A stretch of DNA of 40,938 bases from Lentisphaerae bacterium GWF2_45_14 (GCA_001804785.1 MHBG01000016.1:1-40938), one strand, 5' to 3'. Shown: positions 26,747 through 36,139, counted from the first letter of the stretch. A program made the numbers and translations. The notes: generated from the letters alone by a model not told the origin.

Positions 26747-29700
26747 TATACGTCTCCCGTCGGGAGCTTTATGTGAAACGCAGTCCCCTTGTCGAGTTCC
26801 GTCTCAAAATAGAGTTCCCCTTTATGCTTGTGTACGATAACGTCATAGGCGATGGCAAGCCCCTGTCCAGTACCACGCCCCACGCCTTTCGTAGTGAAAA
26901 ACATGTCATAGACCTTGGGCCTTATCTCTTCGGGGATTCCCATTCCGGTATCGGCGATTATAATTTCCACGCAATCGTCGTGTTTCAAGGTTTTTATAGA
27001 GATAGAACCTTTTGCTCGTTTGAGTTTTTTATTAGCCTCGTCAACAGTATGCGCGGCATTTACGACCAAGTTGAGCAGCACCTGATTAAGCTCGCCCGGA
27101 TAACATTTTACGCAGCAGCTTTCGCCGCAGAGTTCCAGATTGAGATCGGCGAAATACTTCCATTCGTTCCTTGTTACAATCGTCGCATTCTGGACGCTGC
27201 GATTGATATCGAGGTTCTTTTTCTCATCCGTCTTGGGATGTGAAAACTCCTTCATTGCAAGGACTATATCGCTCACGCGCTTTACGCCGTCGAGTGTCTG
27301 ATCTATCGCCTGCGGTATCTCGTCCTTGAGATAATTCCAGTCCTCCGATTCGAGAAGTTTTTCAATCTCGCCGATGGCGTCAGAATCATGACCGGCAGCC
27401 TTGCTCTTATCAAGTAATACTGAATAAGAATCGATTATCCTGACAACGCTGGCAAAAGAATCCTTAAGGAAATTCGTATTGTCCCCGACAAACTGAGTGG
27501 GGGTATTTATCTCATGTGCTATCCCGGCGGCAAGCTGGCCTATCGATTCGAGCTTCTGCGCCTGAACAAGCTGGAATTCAAGTTTGCGCTGACGCTCCTC
27601 CTCCGCCTCGTGTTCAGTCAGATCGGTCATGATAAAGAGCATTCCGCCGAAGCCGTTTTGGACGGACGGAATCGGGGTTGATCTCACGAGAGCCGGAACA
27701 ATCACGCCGTCGCGCCGTCTGAGTTTCGCGCGTCCCTGGCAGCCACGTGAAGAAGAAGATTCCCTGTCTATATTGTACGAAGAATAATCGACATCCCCGT
27801 CATATATGCTGGTTATCTTGTTTTCCTTCATGTAGTCGAGGTCATATCCGAGTATTTCCGTAAAGGCCCTGTTCATGTACTGAGCCTTTCCTTCCGAATC
27901 GGTTATTATTATAGCTTCCATAGCCTCTTCCACTGCGGTATAAATCATCTTCAGCTCATCTTCTCGTTTCTTTCTTTCGGTGATATCTATCATTATTCCA
28001 ATCGTACCCCAGAGCTGACCATCGGTCTTGGTGTATACTGCTTTGTAAAATATCACATTACGCACAGTCCCGTCGGAATGGGCAAGGGTTGATTCATAGA
28101 CGCGCGTACCTCTCTTCGCAAGAAGATCTATGTCAGCCTTATGATAGGAATCGGCACAGCCGAAATCTTTGACTATATCATAGACTGTAGAACCAATTAT
28201 CTTCGACTTTGGAAAGCCGATAAATTCCTCGTAGGCCTTGTTACAAAGATTGTAAACACAATTCTCATCCTTGCAGAATACGGGATTGGGAATCGTATCA
28301 AGAAGGGTCTGTAGAAAATTCAAGCGATCCTTCAGAATGCTTTCGGCTTCTTTTTCGGAGCTTATATCCTGAGCGACAATGACGTATCCGTCAAGCTTGT
28401 CCCGCTGGAATACCGGATAGTGGTTTATCTTCCATATCCGCCCGTCGGAAGAATTCATTTCAAGGCTCCTCGCAGACGCTGACGGGGATTTTCTCTCCGG
28501 CTTACAAAGAACGCAGTCATCAGGATTTCCTTTCCAGAGATCGTAGCAACAAATATGCTTCAATTCATCCGAAGTCATGCCGAAGGCGTCACTTGCGGCC
28601 TTGTTGGCCCATTTTATATTTTTATCCTCATCAGTGAATATTACTACTTCGGATATGCTGCCCAGGATTGTTGCCTTTTCCTTTTCCGCACTTACGAGAG
28701 CTTCCTCGGCAAGCTTCCTGCCGTTCACGTCTATTACGACTCCCTGGAAATGAGTTATCCCGCCTTTTGCATCTCTTTTTATAATAGACTTATCGGAAAC
28801 CCATTTGTATACGCCGTCTGCATTTCTTAATCTATATTCCTGCTCGTAATGGTCGATAGAGTTCTCAACATAAAAATTAACTTCATCGCCTACTCTCTGA
28901 AGGTCGTCGGGATGGAGAATGTCCGCAAATTTAATCCTGCCGCTATAGAAATCTTCCTGAGAATAGCCGAAAAGTGAAATATTCGCTGAAACAAGCTCGA
29001 CCGGCCAGCCAGCCTCCGCCCGCCACAAGAACGTGATAACCGGACTCATGGCTATAATATTTTTCAAGGCTTCCTCATGCTCGCGGATTTTTATACTTTC
29101 GGATATATCTCTTACAGCACAGATGAATGCTGGGTCGGACTCCCACGAAATCGGGCCGCAAGTTATTTCTATAAAACGGACTCCATCCGAATCAACCAGC
29201 TTAACATTGCTGCGCCCTGTCAGAGGATAGGAAGATTCCGTCCCTGTCATCTCGGTGGAACTTTTGCGAAAAATCTTTTCAGCCGCCGGATTGACATATC
29301 TGATAATTTTGTCCGGGCCGACTACAATCACTGCGTCGCTGTTTTCATCCATCATCTTATGAAATCGGGCCTCATTCTCCTTCACAAGCGCATTCGCGTG
29401 CTTAACCTGATTCATAAGACTCTGCCGCTCAATTGCATATGATATGGTTTTCGAAAGGGCCTCCGAAGCAAGCTCAGTCTTTATCAGATATTCCTGAGCG
29501 CCTTTTTTGATGGCTTCGCTTGCGGTATCCTCATCGTCGAAGCTGGTAAGAACAATCACAGGTATATGTGGATATTCAGATATTACGCGATTAACCGTAT
29601 CCAGTCCCTTGCTGTCCGGAAGGTGAAGATCCAACAAAATAACATCGACATTATTGCCTTCAAGGTATTTAAGTCCTTCGCCGAGGGATTGGTGCGTGAC

Positions 29701-29826
29701 AAATTCAGCCTTAAAACTGGAACTCAGACTAAGATATTTGCCTGCCAGAAAGGCAAATGAGACATTATCCTCTATCATCAGGATTTTCACGATAACGCCT
29801 TTGCGACCGTCCCGTCCTTTTCCCAT
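26746..29826 (-). CDS. Multi-PAS sensor histidine kinase with N-terminal receiver domain
   Basis: The protein has 1026 residues. An N-terminal receiver (IEDN at 18-21, phospho-acceptor Asp66 in LLDLHLPDSKG, Lys in YLIKTE) precedes about five PAS domains (about 155-255, 260-375, 385-495, 500-620, 630-755). The H-box IGQLAAGIAHEINTPTQF carries His771. The ATPase domain has the N-box LNQVLLNLVVNAAHTV, ADTGMGIPEE, FFTTKGVGRGTGQGLAIAYD and a normal end. No membrane segment is seen, so it is cytoplasmic. The third PAS has a CCYDLW...CVLC cysteine set that could bind metal or haem. GGGGG precedes the ATG at 29826; a GTG further in is less well served. Confidence 0.93.
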   Translation of the reverse strand: MGKGRDGRKGVIVKILMIEDNVSFAFLAGKYLSLSSSFKAEFVTHQSLGEGLKYLEGNNVDVILLDLHLPDSKGLDTVNRVISEYPHIPVIVLTSFDDEDTASEAIKKGAQEYLIKTELASEALSKTISYAIERQSLMNQVKHANALVKENEARFHKMMDENSDAVIVVGPDKIIRYVNPAAEKIFRKSSTEMTGTESSYPLTGRSNVKLVDSDGVRFIEITCGPISWESDPAFICAVRDISESIKIREHEEALKNIIAMSPVITFLWRAEAGWPVELVSANISLFGYSQEDFYSGRIKFADILHPDDLQRVGDEVNFYVENSIDHYEQEYRLRNADGVYKWVSDKSIIKRDAKGGITHFQGVVIDVNGRKLAEEALVSAEKEKATILGSISEVVIFTDEDKNIKWANKAASDAFGMTSDELKHICCYDLWKGNPDDCVLCKPERKSPSASARSLEMNSSDGRIWKINHYPVFQRDKLDGYVIVAQDISSEKEAESILKDRLNFLQTLLDTIPNPVFCKDENCVYNLCNKAYEEFIGFPKSKIIGSTVYDIVKDFGCADSYHKADIDLLAKRGTRVYESTLAHSDGTVRNVIFYKAVYTKTDGQLWGTIGIMIDITERKKREDELKMIYTAVEEAMEAIIITDSEGKAQYMNRAFTEILGYDLDYMKENKITSIYDGDVDYSSYNIDRESSSSRGCQGRAKLRRRDGVIVPALVRSTPIPSVQNGFGGMLFIMTDLTEHEAEEERQRKLEFQLVQAQKLESIGQLAAGIAHEINTPTQFVGDNTNFLKDSFASVVRIIDSYSVLLDKSKAAGHDSDAIGEIEKLLESEDWNYLKDEIPQAIDQTLDGVKRVSDIVLAMKEFSHPKTDEKKNLDINRSVQNATIVTRNEWKYFADLNLELCGESCCVKCYPGELNQVLLNLVVNAAHTVDEANKKLKRAKGSISIKTLKHDDCVEIIIADTGMGIPEEIRPKVYDMFFTTKGVGRGTGQGLAIAYDVIVHKHKGELYFETELDKGTAFHIKLPTGDV

Positions 29827-30056
29827 AGCAACCCCCTACGCCTTATTCTGAATTTTAAATAACACCCGTCGTGAACTATTGCAAATCGAATAAGAAGACT
29901 TTCGACAGACTTTCTGTTTAGAAAAAATTGGTCGCGTCTCAACTTGAAGACCTAACCACCTGATTCCATTTCCACTATCGTCAATGCCCCGTCTTCCTGC
30001 ACGGGGGTGCAATAGCCCGCATTATAAAAGTCGGCCCAATATAACATAGGTGTGAC

Positions 30057-30314
30057 TTATATCCCAGGCTTGGCGATAGTATCTTTTTTCTTTATTATCC
30101 CGGCTTCTGACAATTGGTCAATGAGTTTCTGCATTGTGTCGAAAGTTCTTAAGAAGCCTTCAGGCGGCATGATTATTCTGGCTTTCATTTCAGGAATCGG
30201 CTGTTTCTGGTTTTCCTGATTAGGCTGAAGGCTGATAAGATCATACCTTACCATTCCGTTGAGGAAGTGTATTTGTCCTATTCCGTCTACAAAGATCTCT
30301 TTATCGTCAGGCAT
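30057..30314 (-). CDS. Small conserved-looking protein of unknown function (85 aa)
   Basis: The frame is open further upstream, but the upstream part is low-complexity and has no ribosome binding site. The ATG at 30314 has GGAG about 10 nt before it. The product begins MPDDKEIFVDGIGQIHFLNG and continues MVRYDLISLQP, with a C-terminal helix (EGFLRTFDTMQKLIDQLSEA). It resembles a small, compact cytoplasmic protein with a beta-rich start. I do not know its function. It is a single gene between the kinase operon and tRNA-Gln. Confidence 0.65.
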   Translation of the reverse strand: MPDDKEIFVDGIGQIHFLNGMVRYDLISLQPNQENQKQPIPEMKARIIMPPEGFLRTFDTMQKLIDQLSEAGIIKKKDTIAKPGI

Positions 30315-30653
30315 TGCTGCAACTCCATTTGAATTATTGAATCGTTTGATTAATATATTAATTATTATTATTAAAACAAACAAAAGTTTTACGGATTTTC
30401 TATTGACCGTTTTGGGATACACTCGCCAAAGCCGTGATATTCGGGGCAGTTCATCTTCATTAATATGAGTGGGACAAATCGAGGTAAACAAGATTAATCT
30501 ATGGGACGTCATTGGCATGACTTGCGCGATAACCGTTTTAATGATTTCTCTTTGAGGTAAATATATTGATGCGCCAATCCCAAATATGTGCATGGCGGAT
30601 GTAGTCATCCAAAGCCGTTGAGAAGATAAAGCGAATGTACGATGTTTTATGGA
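30315..30653. other. 339-bp gap; AT-rich, with a 12-bp palindrome
   Basis: No gene is supported here. A perfect palindrome, TTAATATATTAA, lies at 30350-30361 and runs into a TTA/ATT-rich tract to about 30375. It is probably the promoter region of the small gene at 30314, but no clear -35/-10 pair can be chosen. Confidence 0.4.
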
Positions 30654-30727
30654 TGGCTACCCCGCCAGGACTCGAACCTAGACAAAGAGGACCAAAACCT
30701 CTTGTGCTACCATTACACCACGGGGTA
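30654..30727 (-). tRNA. tRNA-Gln (anticodon TTG)
   Basis: The minus strand folds as a 74-nt cloverleaf with CCA encoded. Acceptor TACCCCG pairs with CGGGGTA, the anticodon stem AGAGG/CCTCT encloses loop TTTTGGT with anticodon TTG, and the T arm has GGTTCGAGTCC. The anticodon reads CAA, so the tRNA carries glutamine. It is transcribed in the same direction as the NaPi transporter gene upstream of it. Confidence 0.95.
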
Positions 30728-30734
30728 TCAGAAT

Positions 30735-30765
30735 GCCTGTAAGATAACAGGCAAAGTGTTTTTTT
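30735..30765 (+). terminator. Hairpin followed by T-run (plus-strand orientation)
   Basis: GCCTGT-AAGATA-ACAGGC (30735-30752) is followed by a T7 tract at 30759-30765 on the plus strand. As a terminator it would act on plus-strand transcription, yet both neighbours are on the minus strand. It may stop antisense transcription, or be chance. Confidence 0.3.
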
Positions 30766-30796
30766 CAATATTCATTTTTTGAATAAGAAGGCATAT

Positions 30797-33262
30797 TTAT
30801 GATGAACGCTTTTGGTGAGTAAGTTTCACGTGATGCGCTTGAATTTCGGGAGCCCTTTCTGCGATATTTGAAAGGTGATCGCCGATTTTTTCAAGTTCGC
30901 TCAGCATTTCTATAAATATTATTCCTGCCTCAGGTTCGCATTGCCCCTGCTGGAGCCGTTTGATATTTCCTGCTTCAAGTTCAGCCACGAGATTATTGAT
31001 TTCAATCTCGTCATTGAGTGCTATCTTGACATTGGCGTTGTCAGTATTATTAAGGCATTCGACAACGTTCCCTGCCTGGTCGGAAAGGATTTTCCAGGTA
31101 TTACCAAGTTCGTCCATTGCGTTTCCGGAAAGGGAGCTGCGCGAGACTTCGATGCGCTTCGCCAGATTGAGGATATTTTCGGCGTGATCGGCAATTCTTT
31201 CCGCGTCATTGGTACAATGCATCAGGAGTGGAATAATGGCGGCCTGGTGCTCGGTGAGTTTCCTGCAGGTCAGGTTTACGAGATAATCGGTGATGTTCTT
31301 CTGGAGTTTGTCGACCTTCTGCTCACGACGTGCGAGATGGGAGGTCAGCGCGATATCCGTTTTTTCCTCCATAAAGCTTTTCGTTGTTGCTTTTTCAACC
31401 ATGGACCAGGCTTCCTTAAGCATGTCGCGCAACGATACTATAACTTGTTCAATGGCCGCGGATGGAGTATCAAGAAGACGGGGCTCGAGGAAAAATGACT
31501 TAACGGGTTCGTCTTTTTCTATTTTCACCAGGAAGTTGCATATACGCGCTATAATCCCCACGAATGGAAGCATTACGATAACATTGCTTACGTTAAATAT
31601 GGTATGGGACATCGCGATATGCCTCACCAGGTTTTGCGGTACTTCGGCAAAAACATTTCCTGGCGTAGTTGCGTTTATTAAATTTAGAAAGAGGGGATAT
31701 CCGGAGCCGGGGGATGGCACATAAAATAATATAACCATTATTGCCGTACCTATCACGTTAAAAAGCACGTGTGCGATTGCCGCCTGCCTGGCCCTTTTGT
31801 TTGTCGGGAGCGCCGCAAGGACTGCGGTTATGGTTGTTCCTATATTGTCGCCGAGTACGAGCGGGAAAGCCGTCCAGAAGTTGATGAGTCCGCCGCTTGC
31901 GAGGGCAAGGACTATTCCTATTGTGGCTGAGCTGCTTTGGATAAGGATTGTAGCGAGGGTGCCTATCCCGATTGCGCCCAGTACCGCGCCAATGGGCATT
32001 GTTCCATTTACCGGAGTGCAGTCGAATGTCTTGAAGAAGGCCACAAACGATGGGAATTTGCCTATTAATTTAAGTTCGTCTCCCATCATTCCCATTCCGA
32101 AAAAGAGCATTCCGAGTCCGAGTATCGTCTGAGCCCATCCCTGTGAAAAGGTTTTTTTGGAGAGGAGCAATATCAGGAGTCCGCTGATGATGGCGGGCAG
32201 AGCGATCCAACCTATGTTGAAGGATATCATCTGGGCGGTCATTGTAGTCCCGATGTTTGCGCCGAAGATGATCCCGATTGCCTGAGTCAGGTTAAGAAGC
32301 CCGGCGTTAACGAAGCCGACTACCATGACCGTACAGGCGCTGGACGATTGAATCACTGCGGTTACGGTAGCTCCTGCGGCTACGGCGATTATCCGGTTGC
32401 TGGTAAAGAGGTGAAGAATTGTTTTCATTTTATCACCGGCCACAAGCTGGAGACCGTCGCTCATGAGCTTCATTCCATAGATAAAGAACGCAAGACCGCC
32501 CATCACGGTTATTATAAGGCCGGTCACATTGATTCCCATTTCCTGAATCTCGATACCTCTTACAAATATCCCGCTTTTTTTATCTATTACTTCGGCGGTT
32601 ACGGTATATATTCCTGTCTTTGCGCCTATCATCACCTCTGTTTTGGCGCGTCCTGAATCATCCGTAAGGACGGAAGACGGAGTGCATGCAGCGGATGATT
32701 TTCCTATTTCAGGCGAGTTTGCTATATGGAAATATACGCGGGCGCCCTTTACGGGATTGCCCTGCATATTATATATGGTCATTTCCAAGGGGTTGGTTAA
32801 TGGAGAATCCACGGAAGATTCCTGTTTTGCGCCTGTTATTGAAACGCCACTGATAATTCTTATGGTTTTTGTTACTTTCTCAAATCCGACGGGAATAATT
32901 TTGAGATACTGATCGCCGATATTTTTCCCAGCCTTCAGTTTTACCCTTACTCCGCCTCCCTCATCACTTACGGCCTCGCCCGGAACTGCCTGTGAATCCG
33001 AACCATCAAGTGGAACAAAAAGTACCTTTACTCCTTTTACCGGATATCTTTCGCCTTTACCACCTAAAAATCCTTTTATCACGGGGCTTAAGAGTTCTAT
33101 AACAAGTTCATCCTTGCAGAGTTCTCCCGGCATTCCGCATTGGTTATCTCCTTTTACCACTGTTATGCGGTCGACCGCCTTAGTCTCCTCCGACTGACCG
33201 CACCCGGCGCTGAGAATGAGTAATGACAAAAGCGCAAAAAGGTAATGTATTTTAATTTTCAT
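30797..33262 (-). CDS. Na/Pi-cotransporter II family protein fused to lipoprotein Ig-like domains and a PhoU-like domain
   Basis: The protein has 821 residues, longer than usual NptA-type proteins (about 540-600). A lipoprotein signal peptide ends at Cys21 (LLILSAGC). Residues about 30-250 form two Ig-like beta domains (YPVKGVKVLFVPLDG, NPVKGARVYFHIANSP, GIYTVTAEVIDKKSG). The transporter core follows with the paired signature QSSSA segments (TAVIQSSSACTVMVVGFVNA and ATILIQSSSATIGIVLALAS). Residues about 600-800 form a PhoU-like helical domain. It should import phosphate with sodium, the PhoU part being cytoplasmic. It lies back to back with a pstS gene and near pst genes, which fits phosphate control. 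Confidence 0.88.
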   Translation of the reverse strand: MKIKIHYLFALLSLLILSAGCGQSEETKAVDRITVVKGDNQCGMPGELCKDELVIELLSPVIKGFLGGKGERYPVKGVKVLFVPLDGSDSQAVPGEAVSDEGGGVRVKLKAGKNIGDQYLKIIPVGFEKVTKTIRIISGVSITGAKQESSVDSPLTNPLEMTIYNMQGNPVKGARVYFHIANSPEIGKSSAACTPSSVLTDDSGRAKTEVMIGAKTGIYTVTAEVIDKKSGIFVRGIEIQEMGINVTGLIITVMGGLAFFIYGMKLMSDGLQLVAGDKMKTILHLFTSNRIIAVAAGATVTAVIQSSSACTVMVVGFVNAGLLNLTQAIGIIFGANIGTTMTAQMISFNIGWIALPAIISGLLILLLSKKTFSQGWAQTILGLGMLFFGMGMMGDELKLIGKFPSFVAFFKTFDCTPVNGTMPIGAVLGAIGIGTLATILIQSSSATIGIVLALASGGLINFWTAFPLVLGDNIGTTITAVLAALPTNKRARQAAIAHVLFNVIGTAIMVILFYVPSPGSGYPLFLNLINATTPGNVFAEVPQNLVRHIAMSHTIFNVSNVIVMLPFVGIIARICNFLVKIEKDEPVKSFFLEPRLLDTPSAAIEQVIVSLRDMLKEAWSMVEKATTKSFMEEKTDIALTSHLARREQKVDKLQKNITDYLVNLTCRKLTEHQAAIIPLLMHCTNDAERIADHAENILNLAKRIEVSRSSLSGNAMDELGNTWKILSDQAGNVVECLNNTDNANVKIALNDEIEINNLVAELEAGNIKRLQQGQCEPEAGIIFIEMLSELEKIGDHLSNIAERAPEIQAHHVKLTHQKRSS

Positions 33263-33388
33263 GATGTCCCGGAAAGCTCCGTTTTATTTCTGTTAAAAAA
33301 ATGTAAGACAACTTGGAATTTAGCTTTTCAGATTCTCTTTTAAAGGCGTATTCAAAATTTTTACCGATATTTGACAAGGAAAATGGAA

Positions 33389-34408
33389 ATGTTTGGAAAA
33401 ACGGCTATTTTAATAGTTTATATATTCGTCTTCGCGGTGCTGAATCTTTGTGCTTCCGACCTCGAAAGGATAAACGGCGCGGGCGCTTCATTTCCCGCAC
33501 TGATATACCGGATATGGACTTACAATTACAGCAAGGCATCGGGTACGGAAATAGAATACCACTCAATTGGCTCGGAAGCCGGGCTTTCACAGCTTGCTTC
33601 CGGGACTGTGGATTTTGCAGCATCTGATACTCCGCTTAACTCCGCTTTCCTTGAAAAAGAGGACCTTGTACAATTCCCCATGCTTATAGGCGGAGTCGTC
33701 GCCGCTGTCAATCTCAGCGAATCAGGAGCAATTCCCTTAAAACTCAGTCCGGAACTGCTTTCCCGGGTATTCATGGGCGAAATAAAGGAATGGAACCATC
33801 CCGAAATAGTTTCGCTGAATCCCGACGTTCCTCTTCCAAATAGAAAAATAACGGTTGTTCACAGGGCCGAAGGCTCCGGAACCACTTGGGTTTTTTCAAA
33901 ATATCTGTCATCGGTCTCGAGGGAATGGCGGGAAAGAATGGGTAGCGGCAAAATTCTTAACTGGCCCGGAGGAATTGCCGCCAGCAACAACTCGGGAGTA
34001 GCAAACTACATAAAGAAAATCTCGGGCTCCATCGGTTATGTCGAATACAATTATGCGCTCGGAGCCGGGCTAAAGTGCGTGATGTTCAAAAACCAATCGG
34101 GAAACTTTGTCGCGCCATCGCTTGCCGCGTTTAAAAGCGCCGCCTCTTCACTGGACTGGAAAAATATTTCCTCGTATTCAGACCTTTTCAATTCGCCGAA
34201 ACCGGATGCCTGGCCTCTTATCGGCGCTACATATATCATCATGAAAAAGAAACAGTCAAATCCTGCCACGACCGCCGAAATACTTCTCTTTTTTAAATCA
34301 TGCTTCGAACAGGAGTCAGACGAAAAACTCAACTACGTGCCGCTTCCACCCAACTGCGTAAAAAAAATAGAAGACTCCTGGATAAAAACCTTCTTCAAAA
34401 CAAATTAA
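33389..34408 (+). CDS. pstS: Phosphate ABC transporter substrate-binding protein, PstS type
   Basis: The protein has 339 residues from the ATG at 33389, for which AAGGA is 8 nt away; a TTG at 33371 and an ATG at 33383 are less well placed. A signal peptide (MFGKTAILIVYIFVFAVLNL, then CAS) is followed by INGAGASFPALIYRIW, the classical PstS start, YHSIGSEAGLSQLASGTVDF and ASDTPL. The phosphate-binding loop HRAEGSGTTWVF is intact, as is SGVANYIKKISGSIGYVEY. It should bind phosphate in the periplasm. It is transcribed alone, away from the NaPi gene and toward pstB, and ends at a hairpin (34419). A second, different phosphate-binding gene is in the pst operon. Confidence 0.93.
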   Translation: MFGKTAILIVYIFVFAVLNLCASDLERINGAGASFPALIYRIWTYNYSKASGTEIEYHSIGSEAGLSQLASGTVDFAASDTPLNSAFLEKEDLVQFPMLIGGVVAAVNLSESGAIPLKLSPELLSRVFMGEIKEWNHPEIVSLNPDVPLPNRKITVVHRAEGSGTTWVFSKYLSSVSREWRERMGSGKILNWPGGIAASNNSGVANYIKKISGSIGYVEYNYALGAGLKCVMFKNQSGNFVAPSLAAFKSAASSLDWKNISSYSDLFNSPKPDAWPLIGATYIIMKKKQSNPATTAEILLFFKSCFEQESDEKLNYVPLPPNCVKKIEDSWIKTFFKTN

Positions 34409-34418
34409 ACGGTAATGT

Positions 34419-34440
34419 CCAGCCTTTGGCTGGTGTTTTC
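34419..34440 (+). terminator. Rho-independent terminator-like hairpin after pstS
   Basis: CCAGCC-TTT-GGCTGG (34419-34433) forms a perfect 6-bp stem followed by TGTTTTC, starting 11 bp after the pstS stop. The T-run is short, so efficiency is uncertain. Confidence 0.55.
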
Positions 34441-34458
34441 AGCGAATGAAATGAGTGG

Positions 34459-34492
34459 AAAAACACAGGTTTATTGCAGGTCGCTGACCTGC
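34459..34492 (-). terminator. Hairpin at the pstB stop, possible terminator
   Basis: GCAGGTC-GCT-GACCTGC (34476-34492) is a perfect 7-bp stem whose edge overlaps the pstB stop codon. On the minus strand a T5 tract follows only after about 12 nt (34463-34459), so this is a weak terminator candidate facing that of pstS. Confidence 0.4.
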
Positions 34493-35271
34493 TAGCTGAT
34501 TATCCCTGTGAGGTATTCGCGGGTGAGGCTTTCCTTTGGATTGGCGAAGAGTTCGGCGGCCGGGCCGTGTTCGATAAGTTCACCCATGTAGAGGAAGACC
34601 ACATAGTCGGCAAGCCGTTTCGCCTGACGCAGGATATGCGTCACGAGGATGATGGTGTATTCGTTTTTAAGTTCGAGAAAGCGTTCCTCAACTTTTTTAC
34701 TTGATACGGGGTCGAGCGCCGATGTCGATTCGTCCCCGAGAATTATCTCCGGCTCGACGGCGAGTCCCCGCGCCAGGCAGAGTCTCTGCTGCTGACCTAT
34801 CGAAAGTTCGGATGCCGGTTTGTGAAGACGGTCCTGCACTTCTTCCCACAAACCCACATGGCGCAGATTGCTCTCCACAATGTTCCTCAGGTTTTGACGG
34901 CCTCTCTCGCCGTGAATCCGCGGCCCATAGGCGACATTGTCAAAGATGGACATCGGTAACGGACAGGGACGCTGGGAAAGCAGTCCCATCTTTCTGCGGA
35001 TTGCGGTGACTTCGACTTTCGGGTCGTAAATGTTGACCCCGTCTATCATCACTTCCCCTTTTACCTTAACGCCTTCAATGGTGTCTATCAATCGATTGAA
35101 GGTTCTGAGCAGTGTTGATTTGCCGCAGCCCGAAGGCCCTATGATTGCAGTTATTTTTTTATCCGGAATGTCGAGGCTTATATTTTTTAGAGCATGATGC
35201 CCGTTGTAATAAACATTAAGTCCGCGCACTCTCAGGTGCGGTGTTTCGGATATCTCAAGACTATTGTCCAT
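34492..35271 (-). CDS. pstB: Phosphate ABC transporter ATP-binding protein
   Basis: The protein has 259 residues, the usual PstB length. It has Walker A GPSGCGKST, the PstB-type LLRTFNRLID after it, the Q-loop region LLSQRPCPLPMSIFDNVAYG with PstB spacing, the ABC signature LSIGQQQRLCLARGLA and Walker B IILGDESTSALDP, with the H-loop in ILVTHILRQAKRLAD. GGGAGAG precedes the ATG. It energises phosphate import with PstC and PstA, whose genes lie directly upstream (13 bp from pstA). Confidence 0.96.
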   Translation of the reverse strand: MDNSLEISETPHLRVRGLNVYYNGHHALKNISLDIPDKKITAIIGPSGCGKSTLLRTFNRLIDTIEGVKVKGEVMIDGVNIYDPKVEVTAIRRKMGLLSQRPCPLPMSIFDNVAYGPRIHGERGRQNLRNIVESNLRHVGLWEEVQDRLHKPASELSIGQQQRLCLARGLAVEPEIILGDESTSALDPVSSKKVEERFLELKNEYTIILVTHILRQAKRLADYVVFLYMGELIEHGPAAELFANPKESLTREYLTGIIS

Positions 35272-35284
35272 AGGTCTCTCCCAC

Positions 35285-36136
35285 TTATTTTATAACGTAT
35301 TTAGACAGGCGGCTTCCAGTCAGACGCGCAGCTATGCTCACAAGTAATATCAGTGCTGTCAGAATCAAGGCGGATGCGTATGCCCTTTGTTGAACCTCGG
35401 GAAACGGCGTTCCCAGCTGGAAAAATATTGCCAGCGGCAGTGTAGCGGCCGGTTCTGCAAGTGATGTTGGAACAGCATCCGTAAAGCCTGTCGTGAAAAG
35501 AACAGCCGCCGCGTCACCGGCAGCCCTTCCAAATGAAATCAATGTCGCCGTTACAATTCCGGGAAGAGCCTGCCTTGCAAATACTTTGAACGCGGTCTCG
35601 CATTTATTTGCCCCGACCGAGAGAGAAGCATCCTGCAGTTCGCCGGGAATCATCCGCATAACTTCATCTATCGCCCTGCACATCGCGGGAAGCACAACGA
35701 GTGCAACCGTAATTATCCCCCACAGCAGCGAGGCCCTCATTCCCATATAAAGCATCAGCGTAAAACCAAACGCCCCATAAACTATCGAAGGAACACCCCA
35801 GAGAACATCAAATGAAAAACGTATGAACTCTGCCAGTTTTGAGCCTCGTTTGAGAAACACATTTAAGACCAGCGTGACCGGAAGCCCGATGATAAGTGAG
35901 ACTATTGTCGCCCCGCACGCAAGATAAAAAGTTCCGACTATGGCATTCGCCACTCCTCCTTCTTTTCCCAGGTAGAAGCCCCCCTTGGGCGCACTGAAGA
36001 TCATCTCCCAGCTCAATGCCGGAAGCCCGTAGTAAATAACCGTGCCCATTATCGCAAGAAACGCCGCCAATATAAGAAGCGATGCAAGCCGCATCATCAC
36101 AAGAAAAAATTCTTCTTCTATCTTTCGCCAATTCAT
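35285..36136 (-). CDS. pstA: Phosphate ABC transporter permease PstA
   Basis: The 283-residue product is hydrophobic with six likely membrane helices. The EAA loop reads AMCRAIDEVMRMIPGELQDA followed by SLSVGANKCETAFKVFARQA, typical of PstA. The end (YASALILTALILLVSIAARL) is also PstA-like. A 3-bp gap separates its ATG from the pstC stop, and AGG lies before it. It forms the membrane channel with PstC. Confidence 0.95.
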   Translation of the reverse strand: MNWRKIEEEFFLVMMRLASLLILAAFLAIMGTVIYYGLPALSWEMIFSAPKGGFYLGKEGGVANAIVGTFYLACGATIVSLIIGLPVTLVLNVFLKRGSKLAEFIRFSFDVLWGVPSIVYGAFGFTLMLYMGMRASLLWGIITVALVVLPAMCRAIDEVMRMIPGELQDASLSVGANKCETAFKVFARQALPGIVTATLISFGRAAGDAAAVLFTTGFTDAVPTSLAEPAATLPLAIFFQLGTPFPEVQQRAYASALILTALILLVSIAARLTGSRLSKYVIK

Positions 36137-36139
36137 TTT

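Noticed and set aside
29987..30006. Hairpin CCCCGT/ACGGGG between the small gene and the kinase
   Set aside because: No T-run follows on either strand, so a terminator is not supported.
30315..30608. N-terminal extension of the 85-aa gene to 183 residues
   Set aside because: The extension is low-complexity (poly-Ile stretch) and AT-tract derived, while a GGAG site favours the ATG at 30314.
30875..31498. 207-codon plus-strand open frame
   Set aside because: Antisense to the PhoU-like part of the phosphate transporter; no supporting signal.
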